Below the pieces are notes generated by a model that saw only the letters and a program-made list of their open reading frames with translations, had not been told where the DNA came from and ran no database searches. The position numbers and the translations under genes were made by a program. Source: Edolisoma coerulescens (Eukaryota; Chordata; Aves; Passeriformes; Campephagidae). Taken from it: a stretch of 64,000 nt of DNA. This document shows positions 36,192 to 46,052 of the stretch, in pieces (within the stretch, counting starts at the first letter, position 1; each line of letters opens with the position of its first letter). The DNA is taken from NCBI GenBank assembly GCA_013397115.1, contig VWZW01001380.1:379167-443166 (forward strand), in the 5' to 3' direction.

Positions 36192-36241
36192 CATTTTCTC
36201 TCTATTTTTTTCTTCTTCTTCTTCTTTTTTTTTTTTTTTTT
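36192..36241 (+). repeat. Pyrimidine tract with (TTC)n and poly(T)
   Basis: A T/C-only run containing five TTC/CTT units (about 36209-36225) followed by a stretch of T to 36241. Reading frames that cross it owe their length to this tract and are not genes. Confidence 0.85.
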
Positions 36242-36439
36242 AATAAAAAATCCTTCTCTGTTTTTACATTTGTGCGCTGTGTGAAAAGAAAGGAGACAGA
36301 GGAGGAGAGAGAAGCCTGTTTTCGTCTAGAGGTGAAAACAGCCTGGTGAGCAGCAGGTGCAAAGCCCCAAAGCAGCTGCTTTCTGCTCTCAAGTTGAAGC
36401 GCCTTGGTCCCCCACCCTCCACGCCAAGAGCACTTCATA

Positions 36440-36935
36440 TAATCCTCTCATGCAATTCACACTGTAATTGCAGATATCCAGACTGCTAGGGCTCATTTTG
36501 TTATTATTTTTACTGATAACAAGATCTGCAAACAGGGGACCAGTCGTAGTAATTAGTTGTGTGTCGCTAGGCAGCTTCTGCAGAAGCAACTTGGATTCTT
36601 TTCCTTTCTTTTTCATTCTTTTTAGGGAGGGGAGGGCACGACTGCTTTGCCCCCTCCTACCTCTCCTCTTTTTACCCCCTTGAAGGCCACTCAAAGTAGC
36701 ACATGGGGAACTTTCCTGCTGGCTCTGTTAGGTCCCCTTATTATCTCGCCTGGCTCTTTCACTCCTTGAGTCGCAGGCTGTTGGATGGGTGCTAGCAATG
36801 AAGATTATTGTCTTGAGGACCAGCTTGTTTTCTCAAGGCTCTGCTTGTTACATTGCTAATTATGGGTCTATGGGATCCTTTTCTGATATTTGACTAAGTG
36901 GCATGGATTACTGTGTAATCATTTCCCACTGGGGA
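36440..36935. promoter_or_regulatory. Candidate conserved non-coding block (two parts)
   Basis: Two non-repetitive AT-rich parts, about 36440-36620 and 36770-36935, are separated by a pyrimidine-rich stretch. The first has TGTAATTGCAGATATCC and a CpG-retaining AGTCGTAGTAATTAG. The second has GTTACATTGCTAATTATGGG and GGATTACTGTGTAATCATT, the latter containing an inverted ATTAC/GTAAT pair. Motif density fits a homeodomain-bound enhancer, by texture only. Confidence 0.3.
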
Positions 36936-36945
36936 GGGGGATCTT

Positions 36946-36970
36946 TTTTATTATTATTATTATTATTATA
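36946..36970. repeat. (ATT)n microsatellite
   Basis: About eight tandem TTA/ATT units. Simple sequence, likely variable in length between individuals. Confidence 0.9.
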
Positions 36971-37774
36971 TACCTCTGGACAACTTTTCAGTTGCTTTTA
37001 TTTAGGTAATTGCTCTTCCCTGTAATCCAGGAATTCTTATTTTTTTAATCATATTATGGATTTCACCAAACACTAGTTAACATGTTAATTACTGGTAAAT
37101 ACACACTTCTTTTTCCTTTCTGTTCAGAGTGAATACAGATCCTATGAATGTGTTGTTTGTCATCTGTACCCCTTATGTGCTATCTCTGTCTAATAGGACA
37201 CTGTTGTTTACAGAATGAAAAGACTGACCATGGACATTTGGCTCCAAACTTTTGTTTTAGATTAGGGCTTAATGAGTTTATGCTTTTTTTTTTCCTGTTT
37301 TATTTTTCAAGCCAAAACATAAAGGAATAAAAATCAGTTTGATGACATAATTATTTTTAATAACCTGAACAGATTTTGCAGTGCTGAGACACCATACAAA
37401 AGCCTGGAAAATGGGATCCTTTATTTAGTTGCAGAAAGCTTGATCCAGCTGCCATGAAGTCAAGGCAAATTTTCCACTGAGTCAGAGAAACTCAAATCAG
37501 TGTGGAAGACCAGACAAGTTTCTTCCAGAGTGTCCTGGTAACACACCAGGGTCCAAACGGACAAGTGTGGTTCAGACAGAGGGGAGTGGAGTGGGGAGGA
37601 GATGCCGGTATGATTCAATTACTAGAAATATTTTCAGTTTGACTGAAAATGGCTTATTTTCCTGGCTTGTGCCAACTGTGATTTTTTGCAAAGCTGTAAG
37701 TTACTGAGATCTTTCTTTTATGCTGCAGTCCCATGTTTTGATAAATAAAACTATTGCTAAACTGACCATTGCAA

Positions 37775-37806
37775 NNNNNNNNNNNNNNNNNNNNNNNNNN
37801 NNNNNN
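37775..37806. other. Assembly gap of 32 N
   Basis: Thirty-two unresolved bases. Left flank ends GACCATTGCAA and right flank begins GTTGAAAGACTC; neither is obviously repetitive. The small non-rounded size suggests an estimated scaffold gap or masked low-quality bases. Any reading frame drawn through it is an artefact. Confidence 1.
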
Positions 37807-40762
37807 GTTGAAAGACTCAAAAGCTCCAATAATCCCAGTGCAAGAGTGTTGCTGGGAAAATGGTGCTGGGCTACAGTGACTTTAAGGAACCTCGATTCAG
37901 ATTGACAGAGAACTGGAAAGGTTAAAAAAATACCTTATTTTGGGTACTGGATAAATGAATTCAGACTGAGGTGTAAATGAGAACAGTCGAAGGCTGATTT
38001 AATCGATGCCATTCTGTCTAAGATGTCAAAGACTCTTTCTGGCAATGAGGAACACCCCAAAGCATTGGTGCCCTCTGGAGACAACTCTTCTCATGGGCCA
38101 TGGCTCATATGTCAGGATGTCGAGTTTCACACCTTTTTATGGCTCTTTTTCAATCACTCCAAAACTTGTGTGGCAAAAATTTCAGCTGAGATATGCAGGG
38201 CAGCTGAGTGTTGTCAGAATCTAGTGGCACCATGACAATAATCCAGCCAAAACACACTGTGCTGGTGCAAACCCTCCTTATTTATTACGTTGTTTTATAA
38301 ACAGATACTTGCCTGAAGAAACATCACAACTCTGATCTCTGCAGCCTCTGGTATGTTTGCCTACAAAGTTGCATGGCTTAAGACCCATTTGCTTTTAAAA
38401 ATGGCTTGGTAGCCTCTTCTCAAATTTCAGCCCAAAGAGCTGCTGGGCTTGGAGCAAAGTAAACACAGTCCAATACTAATTCTCAGCAGTCAGTCCAAAA
38501 GTGCTTTTCCCTGGGGGGGGCCAACAGGGATGTCCACAAGCTTTCAAAATAAACATAATTCAAGGTGACACTGGCACACCAGGACTTGCATTAAGGATAT
38601 GTCAGAAGAAGTAAATTGCAGGCTGGCAGAGTGGGGGAGAGCAGGTCAAGTGATATTGTGAAAAAAACCTGTGTTGGTTCCTATAAAACTTTCAAGCAGT
38701 TCAGTCGGTTCAGTGTAAATGCTGTTAGTTTTACAACTACTCTGAATTTAATCTATAGTGTCAAAACAGTTTACATTCCTTGCCGTTAGAAATGTGAACT
38801 TCTTAGAGACACTCCTGAAGATGAGATTTATTAGGCTAAAAAGTGACAACTCCTGGCTATTTCCTGGAGAAACGTATTATTCCATCTCAACTAAAATTAA
38901 AACAGGTCAAGTAAACAACTCTGAAAGCTGGAAAACTCAATTTCTTGCCCATCCAATTATGCCTAGCTAGTCCAGCCCGTACAATTTTCCATTATGACTG
39001 TTATGAACTGTGTGTGGTCCCCTGACTGTACCATACGAGCTGGAGCACTGAAGCACAATAAGGCATGTTAGGGGCTGTCAGCGTGTTTTAGGATCTCCTA
39101 ATTCTTGTTCACTGTAATCACATTGCTGTGTACAATATAGCATTTGAGATGACCCTTTGAACAAAATTTCTTATTTACATCTACAGACCTTGGAAGAGTT
39201 CAGTTTGAGAGATAAAGAATGTTAATTTTTTTTTTTTTCATTAGATGCAATCAAAACTTGGGTGCTAATATAGGAGCTTTCTCCTTGGTCCTAGATTGTG
39301 GCCTTAACTGTGCTTTTAGGCTCCCCTTTTCGTCCATGTTTATTTATGTATGGATTTTTCTTTTTTCTTTTACACTGGCCTGCTTTGCCCCATGATCACC
39401 TATCCTGCATTCTGGTTGCTTTGCTGTAATTCATTTGTTTACTCTTTCAGTGCTGCTTGAATAGAACATTGTAAAATCTTCTTAAGCACCAAAGAACCTC
39501 CAGCTCTTAAAGAAGAATCTATTTTTCATTTAAATCAAAGTAATAAAATCCAACCAGCTTTTCTTTCTCTTGCTCCTCCCAATGCACACACACTTTCCAG
39601 CAGTTACGGAACTGTAGAGCCACCCTACAGAAAAGAGGTCATATTTTCATCTCAGCACTTACCAGCTTTTTTGATAGTGCAGATGGGCTGCAAGAACAAT
39701 CCTTCCACAGCACATCTGGAAGTTACAGCACTGGCTTGAGAAAAGTACCCAAAGAGGTCTCCGCACTAGCAGGATTTTCCAAAGGTGAGAAGTCCCTCAT
39801 CACCTGCAGGGGTAAGGAAGATATTTCAGAAAGGCCAGCAAAAAAGGAGGAGTAAATGTCTCATTTAGCACAGTCACAACTTAGTGCCAAGGGTCTGTGA
39901 GGGGCAGTGTGCTCAGGCTGGGAGCAGGGTGGGATGATCTAACTACTGGGAGATGTCTTCAGTGGTGGGAAGAGTGCAGGGGTCCTTGGGCAAGCATGCC
40001 CTGTCTCATTTTGGGACACCACTGCATAGAAGGACAGGGCTTCATGTGGAGAGGTTGGACTCAGCCAAGGTGGCGTGAGTCCTGCAAAGCAGGAATGGCA
40101 TCCATAATCACATTAATTACAGTCATTGAAATATCATGTGGGAATAAGAAAAGCTCTGTATTCCAATGTGTACACCTCTGTGTTGCCATCAGCCCTTTCC
40201 CTGTGGGTTAACAGCACTATAGGTGTGTGTCTGTGTGGACTATATGAGGGAGGAGCTGCTCCCTTGTCCCCTCCTTTAACTCCTTGTGGTGTCAGTTACC
40301 CAAAGAGGTCTCCTCACATGCCACTTGTGCTTTAAGTGTCTCCTCCATAGCCGGTCCCTTGTCCCCACATCACTCCCTCATTAAGTATCAAATGGTCAAC
40401 CCAGATCCTGGTCAACTCTGGTCTTTGTGATGATTTCAATCAAAAATACCTTTGGGCTCTGCCTCTCACATGGGAGGATAAATCTACAAATATTGTCCCA
40501 CTGAACAAATCAAAAGGGTGGGCAATAACTTGCTCACCAGGGTGCTGACCCCACCCTCAACCTGCTGCTGTGGGGAGAGTTCTGGTGTCCCCAGCCTGCC
40601 TGCATCTCTCTGCTGTCTTTGGCATTGCTGTAGCATCAGGGAAACCAGTGCTTGCATAAGTCCTGCTCCGTGCCCAGAGCTCTGGGAGTCTGTAATAATG
40701 CCACAAGATGTAACATAAACTTAAATCAGAGCAGTATGTGGGCAGGCAGACACCACCCAGTG
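37807..40762. other. Unique non-coding sequence, no gene recognised
   Basis: No exon or transposon is recognised. Items seen are a G-run at 38513-38520, a T-run near 39227-39238, and the 16-mer ACCCAAAGAGGTCTCC occurring twice (39747-39762 and 40298-40313). Confidence 0.5.
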
Positions 40763-40778
40763 ATTTGCATGTGCAAAT
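40763..40778. promoter_or_regulatory. Octamer inverted repeat ATTTGCATGTGCAAAT
   Basis: Two 7-bp arms, ATTTGCA and TGCAAAT, are exact reverse complements around a 2-bp centre; the left half is a perfect POU octamer (ATTTGCAT). Paired POU sites (PORE and MORE elements) allow dimer binding of Oct1/Oct4-class factors. This one resembles but does not equal the PORE arrangement. No promoter or gene is visible nearby. Confidence 0.35.
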
Positions 40779-41149
40779 ACTTGTACCAAATTTAAAGGCT
40801 GCTTGTGAAACTAAGGCTGTAAGTATTGCTGAGGCTTGAAAGCAGTAAAAACCACCATTAAAGCAGTCCATTAAAGCACAATTACACACAATAATAACAC
40901 ACCTAACTTCTGTGGGCCCAATACAGCCATTCCCAAACTGGTCTGAAAGATTTCATATGGCAGGTTTCACATTTTGTGCAATTGTGCTCTACTGGTTTTA
41001 TCTCTGTATGTATTAGAGCAGCACTGGAAAAACCCAGGCAAAACTGGGGCCCCATCGTGGTAGTCAACATAAAAAGTCATAGGAAGAGATAGTTATCTTA
41101 ATTTCAGCAAATTTAAATAGACACATTGAGGAAAAAAAGTGGGAAAGGA

Positions 41150-41254
41150 AACAAAAATGGGTTAAGGGACTTGCCAGGGGTTATAAATTAGGTCAATACC
41201 CAGGGCTTTAGAGCACTGGTGCAGTGACACATCCACTGTGCAGCCCTGCCTCAC
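41150..41254 (+). mobile_element. MIR / CORE-SINE relic (3' half)
   Basis: GGTTAAGGGACTTGCCAGGG (41160-41179) matches the MIR core. The following ATACCCAGGGCTTTAGAGC and the end GACACATCCACTGTGCAGCC then CTGCCTCAC match the MIR tail order ('AACCCAGG...TCCACT...CTGCCTC'). Old and diverged. It lies about 630 bp from the CR1 in the next entry but is unrelated to it. Confidence 0.65.
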
Positions 41255-41882
41255 GCTGACCCAAACACTGAGAGTTTGGTTTCCTCCCGTCTGCACAACA
41301 CTTACAACACCTACTAATTTTCTACTCTCACCAGCAATGAGGACAAAGGGCAGATGACTGGATTTTGTTCCTCAGTGGCTGCCAGCTTTTCAAAGCCCTT
41401 CCACAAGCTTAAACAACACGTGTTGCATCTGGAGTGCTGAGGGCCATATTTTAAAGGGCTCACCACCCGGCAGCTCCTCCGGGAACACTGACGGGAAGCA
41501 ACCACCAGCCAGATGTTCAAAATAGCTGAGTACCAACTTGCTGAGACCTTTGGCCATTTACGATGGGGTCTGAGAGAGAACAGAACAATTTTGAAAGTCT
41601 GCAAAATGTAGTGTGCTGGTTATTTTTAAAACAAATGTTCTTCAAGATCTAGTACTCGTAAGCCAAATATTTAAGGAGCCTTGGTACCTGAGCTTTGGGC
41701 TATCTGGTTATAAGCTCACCTATCTATGGGAAAAGGAACTGTTTTGCTTTACAAACAGAAGTGGACAAATTTTGTGCCATGATAAAAGGGTTTTTTTAAA
41801 AATTGCAAATAGTAACAATTTTTAGAGGCAAGTAAAAGGCCTACTCCATTCCCCCACATTTTTGTAATGGGATCCTGTTTTC
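41255..41882. other. Unique non-coding sequence between repeats
   Basis: Nothing is recognised between the MIR relic and the CR1 insertion. Possible CR1 insertion-site sequence lies immediately before 41883, but CR1 elements normally leave no long target-site duplication, so the exact pre-insertion site cannot be shown. Confidence 0.5.
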
Positions 41883-41898
41883 CGTAGAATCATAGAAA
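41883..41898 (-). repeat. CR1 3'-terminal 8-bp units
   Basis: Read on the minus strand these are TTTCTATG and ATTCTACG, two variants of the ATTCTRTG unit that ends CR1 elements and is used in target-primed reverse transcription. They fix the 3' end and the orientation of the element. Confidence 0.85.
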
Positions 41899-42790
41899 TT
41901 ATTAGGTGGGAAAAAGATCTGTAAGACCATTAAGTCCAACCATTACCCAGCACTGCCGAGTCCTCCTCTAAACCACATCCCTAAGCACCTCCCCTACACA
42001 TCTGCTAAATACCTCCAGGGATGGCGACTCCACCACTTCCCTGGGCAGTGCTTGACAACCCTTTCAGTGAATAAATGTTCCCTAATATCTAATCTAGACC
42101 TTCTGTGGTGCAATTTGAAGCCATTTCTTCTTGTCTTATCCCTTGTTCCTTGGAGAAGACGCTAATCCTCACCTGGCTACAACCTCCATTCAGGGAATTT
42201 TAGAGAGTGAGAAGGTCCCTCCTGAGCCTCCTTTTCTCCAGGCTAAACACCCCCAGCTCCTTCAGCTGCTCCTCACAGGACTTGTGCTCCAGATCCTTCT
42301 CCAGCTCTGTTGCCCTTCTCTGGACTCGCTCCAGCCTCTAAACATCTGTCTTGTAGTGAGGGGCCCAGGACTGGACACAGGGCTTGTGAGGTGTGGCCTC
42401 ATCAGTGCCCAGCACAGGGGACAGTCACTGCCCTGGTCCTGCTGGCCACACTATTGCTGACACAAGCCAGGATGCCATCGGCCTTCTTGGCCACCTGGGC
42501 ACACACTGGCTGAACACCAACCCTATGATCACCATCATTAAGCTCTAGACAGTTGAACCACTCCCTAACACACAGGGCTACCCATGGCCTCTCCTTCCTC
42601 ACTTGTCCTTTCTGAAGAGTTTATAGCCATCCCCTGCAGCCCTCCAGTTGTGGGAGTCATCCGACCATGCTTCCATGATGGCAAGGATGTCATAGTTTTC
42701 CTGCTGCACAGTGGCTTCCACGTCCTCCTGTTTGTCACCCATGCTGCCTGCACTGGTGTTGCTCAAACATTTGTGTGCCTCCCCCAGGCT
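41883..42790 (-). mobile_element. CR1 LINE, internally deleted: endonuclease start fused to RT tail and 3' end
   Basis: On the minus strand the element begins around 42770-42790 and ends at 41883. From 5' to 3' it shows the start of ORF2 endonuclease (SMGDKQEDVEATVQQENYD near 42751-42695, then DDSHNW near 42661 and GDGYKLF near 42630), a stop and frameshift near 42600, then REWFNCLELNDGD (about 42577-42540). It then jumps, at about 42523-42527, to the ORF2 carboxy-terminal region (CAQVAKKADGILAC), followed by the 'HSCEEQLKELGVFSLEKRR'-type stretch around 42275-42220, the 3' UTR, and two 8-bp terminal units at 41883-41898 (CGTAGAAT, CATAGAAA on plus). CR1 ORF2 is normally about 3 kb, so most of the endonuclease and the reverse transcriptase are missing. 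Non-functional. Confidence 0.93.
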
Positions 42791-43040
42791 TATCTGCTGA
42801 GAGCCTGGGGGCCTACACCGATCTCATGTATCAAACAGAAGGGTGGCTCCAAGTGTTAGCAGTGCCCACACTCACTTCCCCCTCATCAAAGCCAAACTCT
42901 TTAGCTTTTAGGTGTTTTTATTCATTTTTATAACCAAGAGTGATGTGTTCACCAGAGCTCATCACAGCTCTATTTCTCCCCAAACCCTCCCCCCCCATTT
43001 AATTTTAAGAGGGGGCTAGCCCCAATATTTGAAACTCCTG
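42791..43040. other. Sequence upstream of the CR1, unclassified
   Basis: The first 70 bases (to about 42860) may still be CR1 sequence 5' of the recognisable endonuclease start, but I see no confirming motif. No gene is recognised. A C-run occurs near 42989. Confidence 0.4.
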
Positions 43041-43121
43041 CTCCATTTCTTTCTTTCTCTTTTTCTTCCTTCCTTCCTTCCCCCTCACCCCCTCCCTCCA
43101 TCTCCTACTCTGTCCCCTTCA
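43041..43121 (+). repeat. Polypyrimidine tract with (CTTC)n and (CCCT)-rich part
   Basis: About 80 bases that are nearly all C and T on the plus strand, including four CTTC units around 43065-43080 and a C-rich second half. It resembles a branch/polypyrimidine region but is too long, and no exon follows. Such tracts can form triplex DNA. Confidence 0.8.
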
Positions 43122-43300
43122 GAAGCCCCCAGGATGACACCGCTCATTGATGCTTCTCCTTCATTAGCATTTCAGCAACTTGGCTCAGTAGTTTCAGAGA
43201 CAATCCGTCATGAGAAAACTGAAGAATGTGCCCCATTTGCATGATTCTGTGCCAGAATGCAACTTTTTCTCAGCTGTTCATTGTGTAATTTCCCCTTGAG
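43122..43300. promoter_or_regulatory. Candidate conserved non-coding element with octamer
   Basis: The block contains CTCATTGATGCTTC, CATTAGCATTTC, CAATCCGTCATGAG and the perfect octamer ATTTGCAT at 43235-43242. It is non-repetitive with two preserved CpGs (near 43140 and 43206). Texture suggests regulatory constraint; not proven. Confidence 0.3.
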
Positions 43301-44514
43301 CCTTCAACTTTCCCATGAAGTCCCAGAAATCATATTATAGAATTCCAGACCAGCTGCAATGCTCCAAAGATTAGTTTTATGGACATTTTAACCAATCTCA
43401 CGGCTCTACAATGAGAATCACATACATAAGAAACATGGTTTTACTTTCTGTTGTTAGGAAAGGCAATGTGCCTACTTGAATAAAGTCCTTTGAAACTACA
43501 AGAAGGAATTTATGCCCCATGATGAGAATGATCCAATAACTGTTGTGAATCCTTAGGCATATTTTTAACTTCCACTTGTACTGCCTTAATTATTTTATTC
43601 CTCTTACAATTAAATGTTTGTAATCCATTTTGAGAGTCTTTCTGAAATGAATGGATATGCAAACAACTTGATTGAAATGCTCAGTGCATATGACTAAAAG
43701 TTACTGGCTCTCACACATCAGCAGAACAAATCAAGCTTTTCGTTAGCTGGTTTTAGAAATCAAAAAGTTTTTAAAAAAAGACAGGCAGATAAAACCTGCT
43801 TCTAATTACTTTCTAGAGGGCATCTGAGTTTGTAGAAATAGAAGAGTTTATTATATTAAAAGTAAGCAAGGAACTGAAAATTGGTGTGAAGCAATCAAAC
43901 TACTTTGTCAATTAAAATGTATCCCATTAGGAAAATTAGGCACCTGTTCCACAAACGTTAGACAATGGAGCATGGGAGGAGAACACTGCATTTTAACAAT
44001 CTGGTTGCTAATTAAATTCTTCACTTTTTCCTGTGCATGCCAATAACTATCATTTTTCCCATGTCATTTTTAACCTGCTGAAACAAAACTCGTTTTTAAT
44101 CATTCTGCCTCTTAAAACCAGCAGATCTCTTCAATGCTTTCAGTGCCAGAGCATATAAAATGCAAACACTTAGATAAATATTTTAAATACAGTCTAGATA
44201 CTTTTTAATACAGATTTTTGTTGTCCTCCCCCCTCCCCTGGCCAGTGGAGTTGGCTGTGTGAAAACCATCCTTGCTGACTCAGGTAAATATATGAAACAA
44301 ACACAGGGACACACTCACACTATGTGAACACATACATATACACTTGCATTTTGTGTGTATCTATATCTATATATATATATTTATGGTGCAAAAATCCTAT
44401 GGAATTAAAGCTTGCCAAGATTAGGACTTCATAAACAGATAAATTAGGGTTCTTCCGATGTGAAAGATAGGGTTGTTGGTTTTTTGGTTTTTTTTGGTGA
44501 GAAGCTCACACGGT
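43301..44514. other. AT-rich unique sequence, no gene recognised
   Basis: Nothing is recognised. The region is rich in homeodomain-type words (for example near 43605, 43800, 43910, 44010). A TATC/TA microsatellite lies at 44358-44384, and a G/T-rich run near 44473-44500. Confidence 0.5.
44358..44384. repeat. (TATC)/(TA)n microsatellite
   Basis: A run of TATCTATATC followed by alternating TA. Probably length-variable. Confidence 0.85.
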
Positions 44515-44830
44515 GATTAGAGTGAGGTTGTGGAAGATTTCATTAATTATAGGTGACTGGTTTTCCTCTCAGAGGACAGCTCAGGTCCCCCAGCTCCCCC
44601 TTGGCAGCTCATCTTAAATTGTTGTCTAACCTTTCCCTTAATTCAGCTCATCTTGAGCTGATGGGAACTGCTTTCATTCCACCTCTTGTGGAGGTAATGA
44701 AACAATCTTCTTATTCACTTGGTTCCTCTGAGCCAGTGACACACAACAAAAAACCCAGGGCCCTGATTAATGGCCGCTAATTAGCAATGTTAATGACCAG
44801 GTGTCCAAGAGCATGGCCAGCTTCTCTCAG
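44515..44830. promoter_or_regulatory. Candidate conserved non-coding element, homeodomain-rich
   Basis: TTTCATTAATTATAGG near 44538, then CTGATTAATGGCCGCTAATT and AGCAATGTTAATGACC (about 44763-44797), place at least four TAAT/ATTA cores in the block, with a preserved CpG inside GGCCGC. A near-symmetrical CATTCCACCTCTTGTGGAGG then TAATG lies around 44675-44700. The pattern fits a developmental enhancer. Inference only. Confidence 0.35.
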
Positions 44831-45996
44831 CATGGAGTGATCCCTCAATGAGGGCCCTGCAAATCCAGCTCCAGTGACCCTTCCCCTCAGCTGCCAGTAA
44901 TGAAGCTGAGCTCTCTCATTACACCCAGGAGAGGCTCAGGGGGAGGCCCAGGCCTTGAGAGCCAAACCCTTTCCTTTGGCTCTAGTGGGCCTTCCATTAA
45001 TTAAGGTCAGCATTTTTGCTCTCCATCCCCCCCCAGCCTCAGCCTTTCCCCCTAAAAAAAACAAAACAAAACAAAACAACCCCAAGTGTCCTGCAACCCT
45101 CAAAGGTAAAAGATTTGGATGAAGGAAGGCTTAGTTTTTTCAGCTTTCTCCGCTTTCCCAGTGATAAAGGTGCCTTTTCCCAGAGTGTTCGGGCTGCTTG
45201 CAGCCCCTTCTTCCCCCTGGTGTTCTGAGCCCTCTGGATCCAGCTATGGACTGAGGGAAATCTCCAGCGGCTGCAGTTGCTCTCTGCCCAGCCCTACCTT
45301 CCACCTCCCAGAGAAAAAGTACTTGTAAGAGCACAGACGTGGAGAGATGGTTGTGCTGGCAAAGCAAAAAAGTCGTGTATATCAGCTAAAAACCCAAATG
45401 CACATCTCCACAGGTCAGACTTGCCACACAGAAATGTATTCATATATTATTTCTCATAAACACTTTTGTTATGCTTATTATTCTTAATTTTAGACACATA
45501 AAAAGTGACCTTCAACATAAACATCAGGTGAAATATGCCTCTCTGGCTGCAGTTTGTAACTCCTTTCCTGCAGCAGCACTAAGGGGAGGTGCTGTCTGCT
45601 CTCTGCCTGCGGGCTTGGGACAGCAGAAAGGGGAATTCTCCCTGTCCAGCTGTGGCCCTGGTGCAGGCAGAGCTGCCTGGGCTGCCAGCTGCTGCCCGAG
45701 CCTCTGATCATCATGACACAGCCCCTGTCTGTCAGGACAGGCTGGGGGGGATGGCAAGAGTTTGTAAGTTCTAGAAATTGCTCTTGGTTTCGGTGGGAGG
45801 GAGCCTTCACAGGATGGGGGATGTTATATCAGTGTGCATGCAGCACATGGCTACAAAAAAGAGCCAAATGTTTAAAGAAATAGAGAACTGTTTCATTTTT
45901 GCTTTTGCTTTCATTTTGCTTAGCAAATGTAGTGATATATGAGCAAGGAAATACTTGTAGTGCACCTACCTGCATCCTGTGTGGTAAGGCTGAGTG
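44831..45996. other. Unique non-coding sequence, no gene recognised
   Basis: No exon or transposon is recognised. An (AAAAC)n run lies at 45054-45079. The 45190-45730 stretch is GC-richer than its surroundings and gives several overlapping reading frames on both strands, but none has a recognised domain. Confidence 0.5.
45054..45079. repeat. (AAAAC)n simple repeat
   Basis: Four to five AAAAC units after an A-run. Simple sequence. Confidence 0.9.
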
Positions 45997-46000
45997 CTTC

Positions 46001-46020
46001 TGAAGTTTCCAGAAACTTCA
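46001..46020. promoter_or_regulatory. Perfect four-unit heat-shock element (HSE) in a palindrome
   Basis: TGAAGTTTCCAGAAACTTCA contains four consecutive, alternately inverted 5-bp units in perfect nGAAn/nTTCn phase: GAA 46002-46004, TTC 46007-46009, GAA 46012-46014, TTC 46017-46019. HSF trimers bind three or more such units. It is the centre of a longer perfect inverted repeat with 12-bp arms at 45997-46008 and 46013-46024 around CCAG, which adds an off-phase TTC and GAA at either end. No promoter or gene is recognisable beside it. An octamer ATGCAAAT lies at 46045-46052. Confidence 0.5.
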
Positions 46021-46052
46021 GAAGTTGCCTTTATTAGCTTGATAATGCAAAT

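Noticed and set aside
36009..36438. Frames rich in phenylalanine on plus and lysine/arginine on minus, which could suggest a membrane or nuclear protein.
   Set aside because: The signal comes from the TTC/poly(T) tract at 36192-36241.
37720..37905. Frame of 61 codons spanning the N gap.
   Set aside because: Eleven codons are unknown bases, so the open frame is an artefact of the gap.
42131..42460. 109-codon plus-strand frame with a leucine-rich sequence.
   Set aside because: It is the antisense of the CR1 ORF2 tail and 3' UTR; the real coding sense is on the minus strand and is broken.
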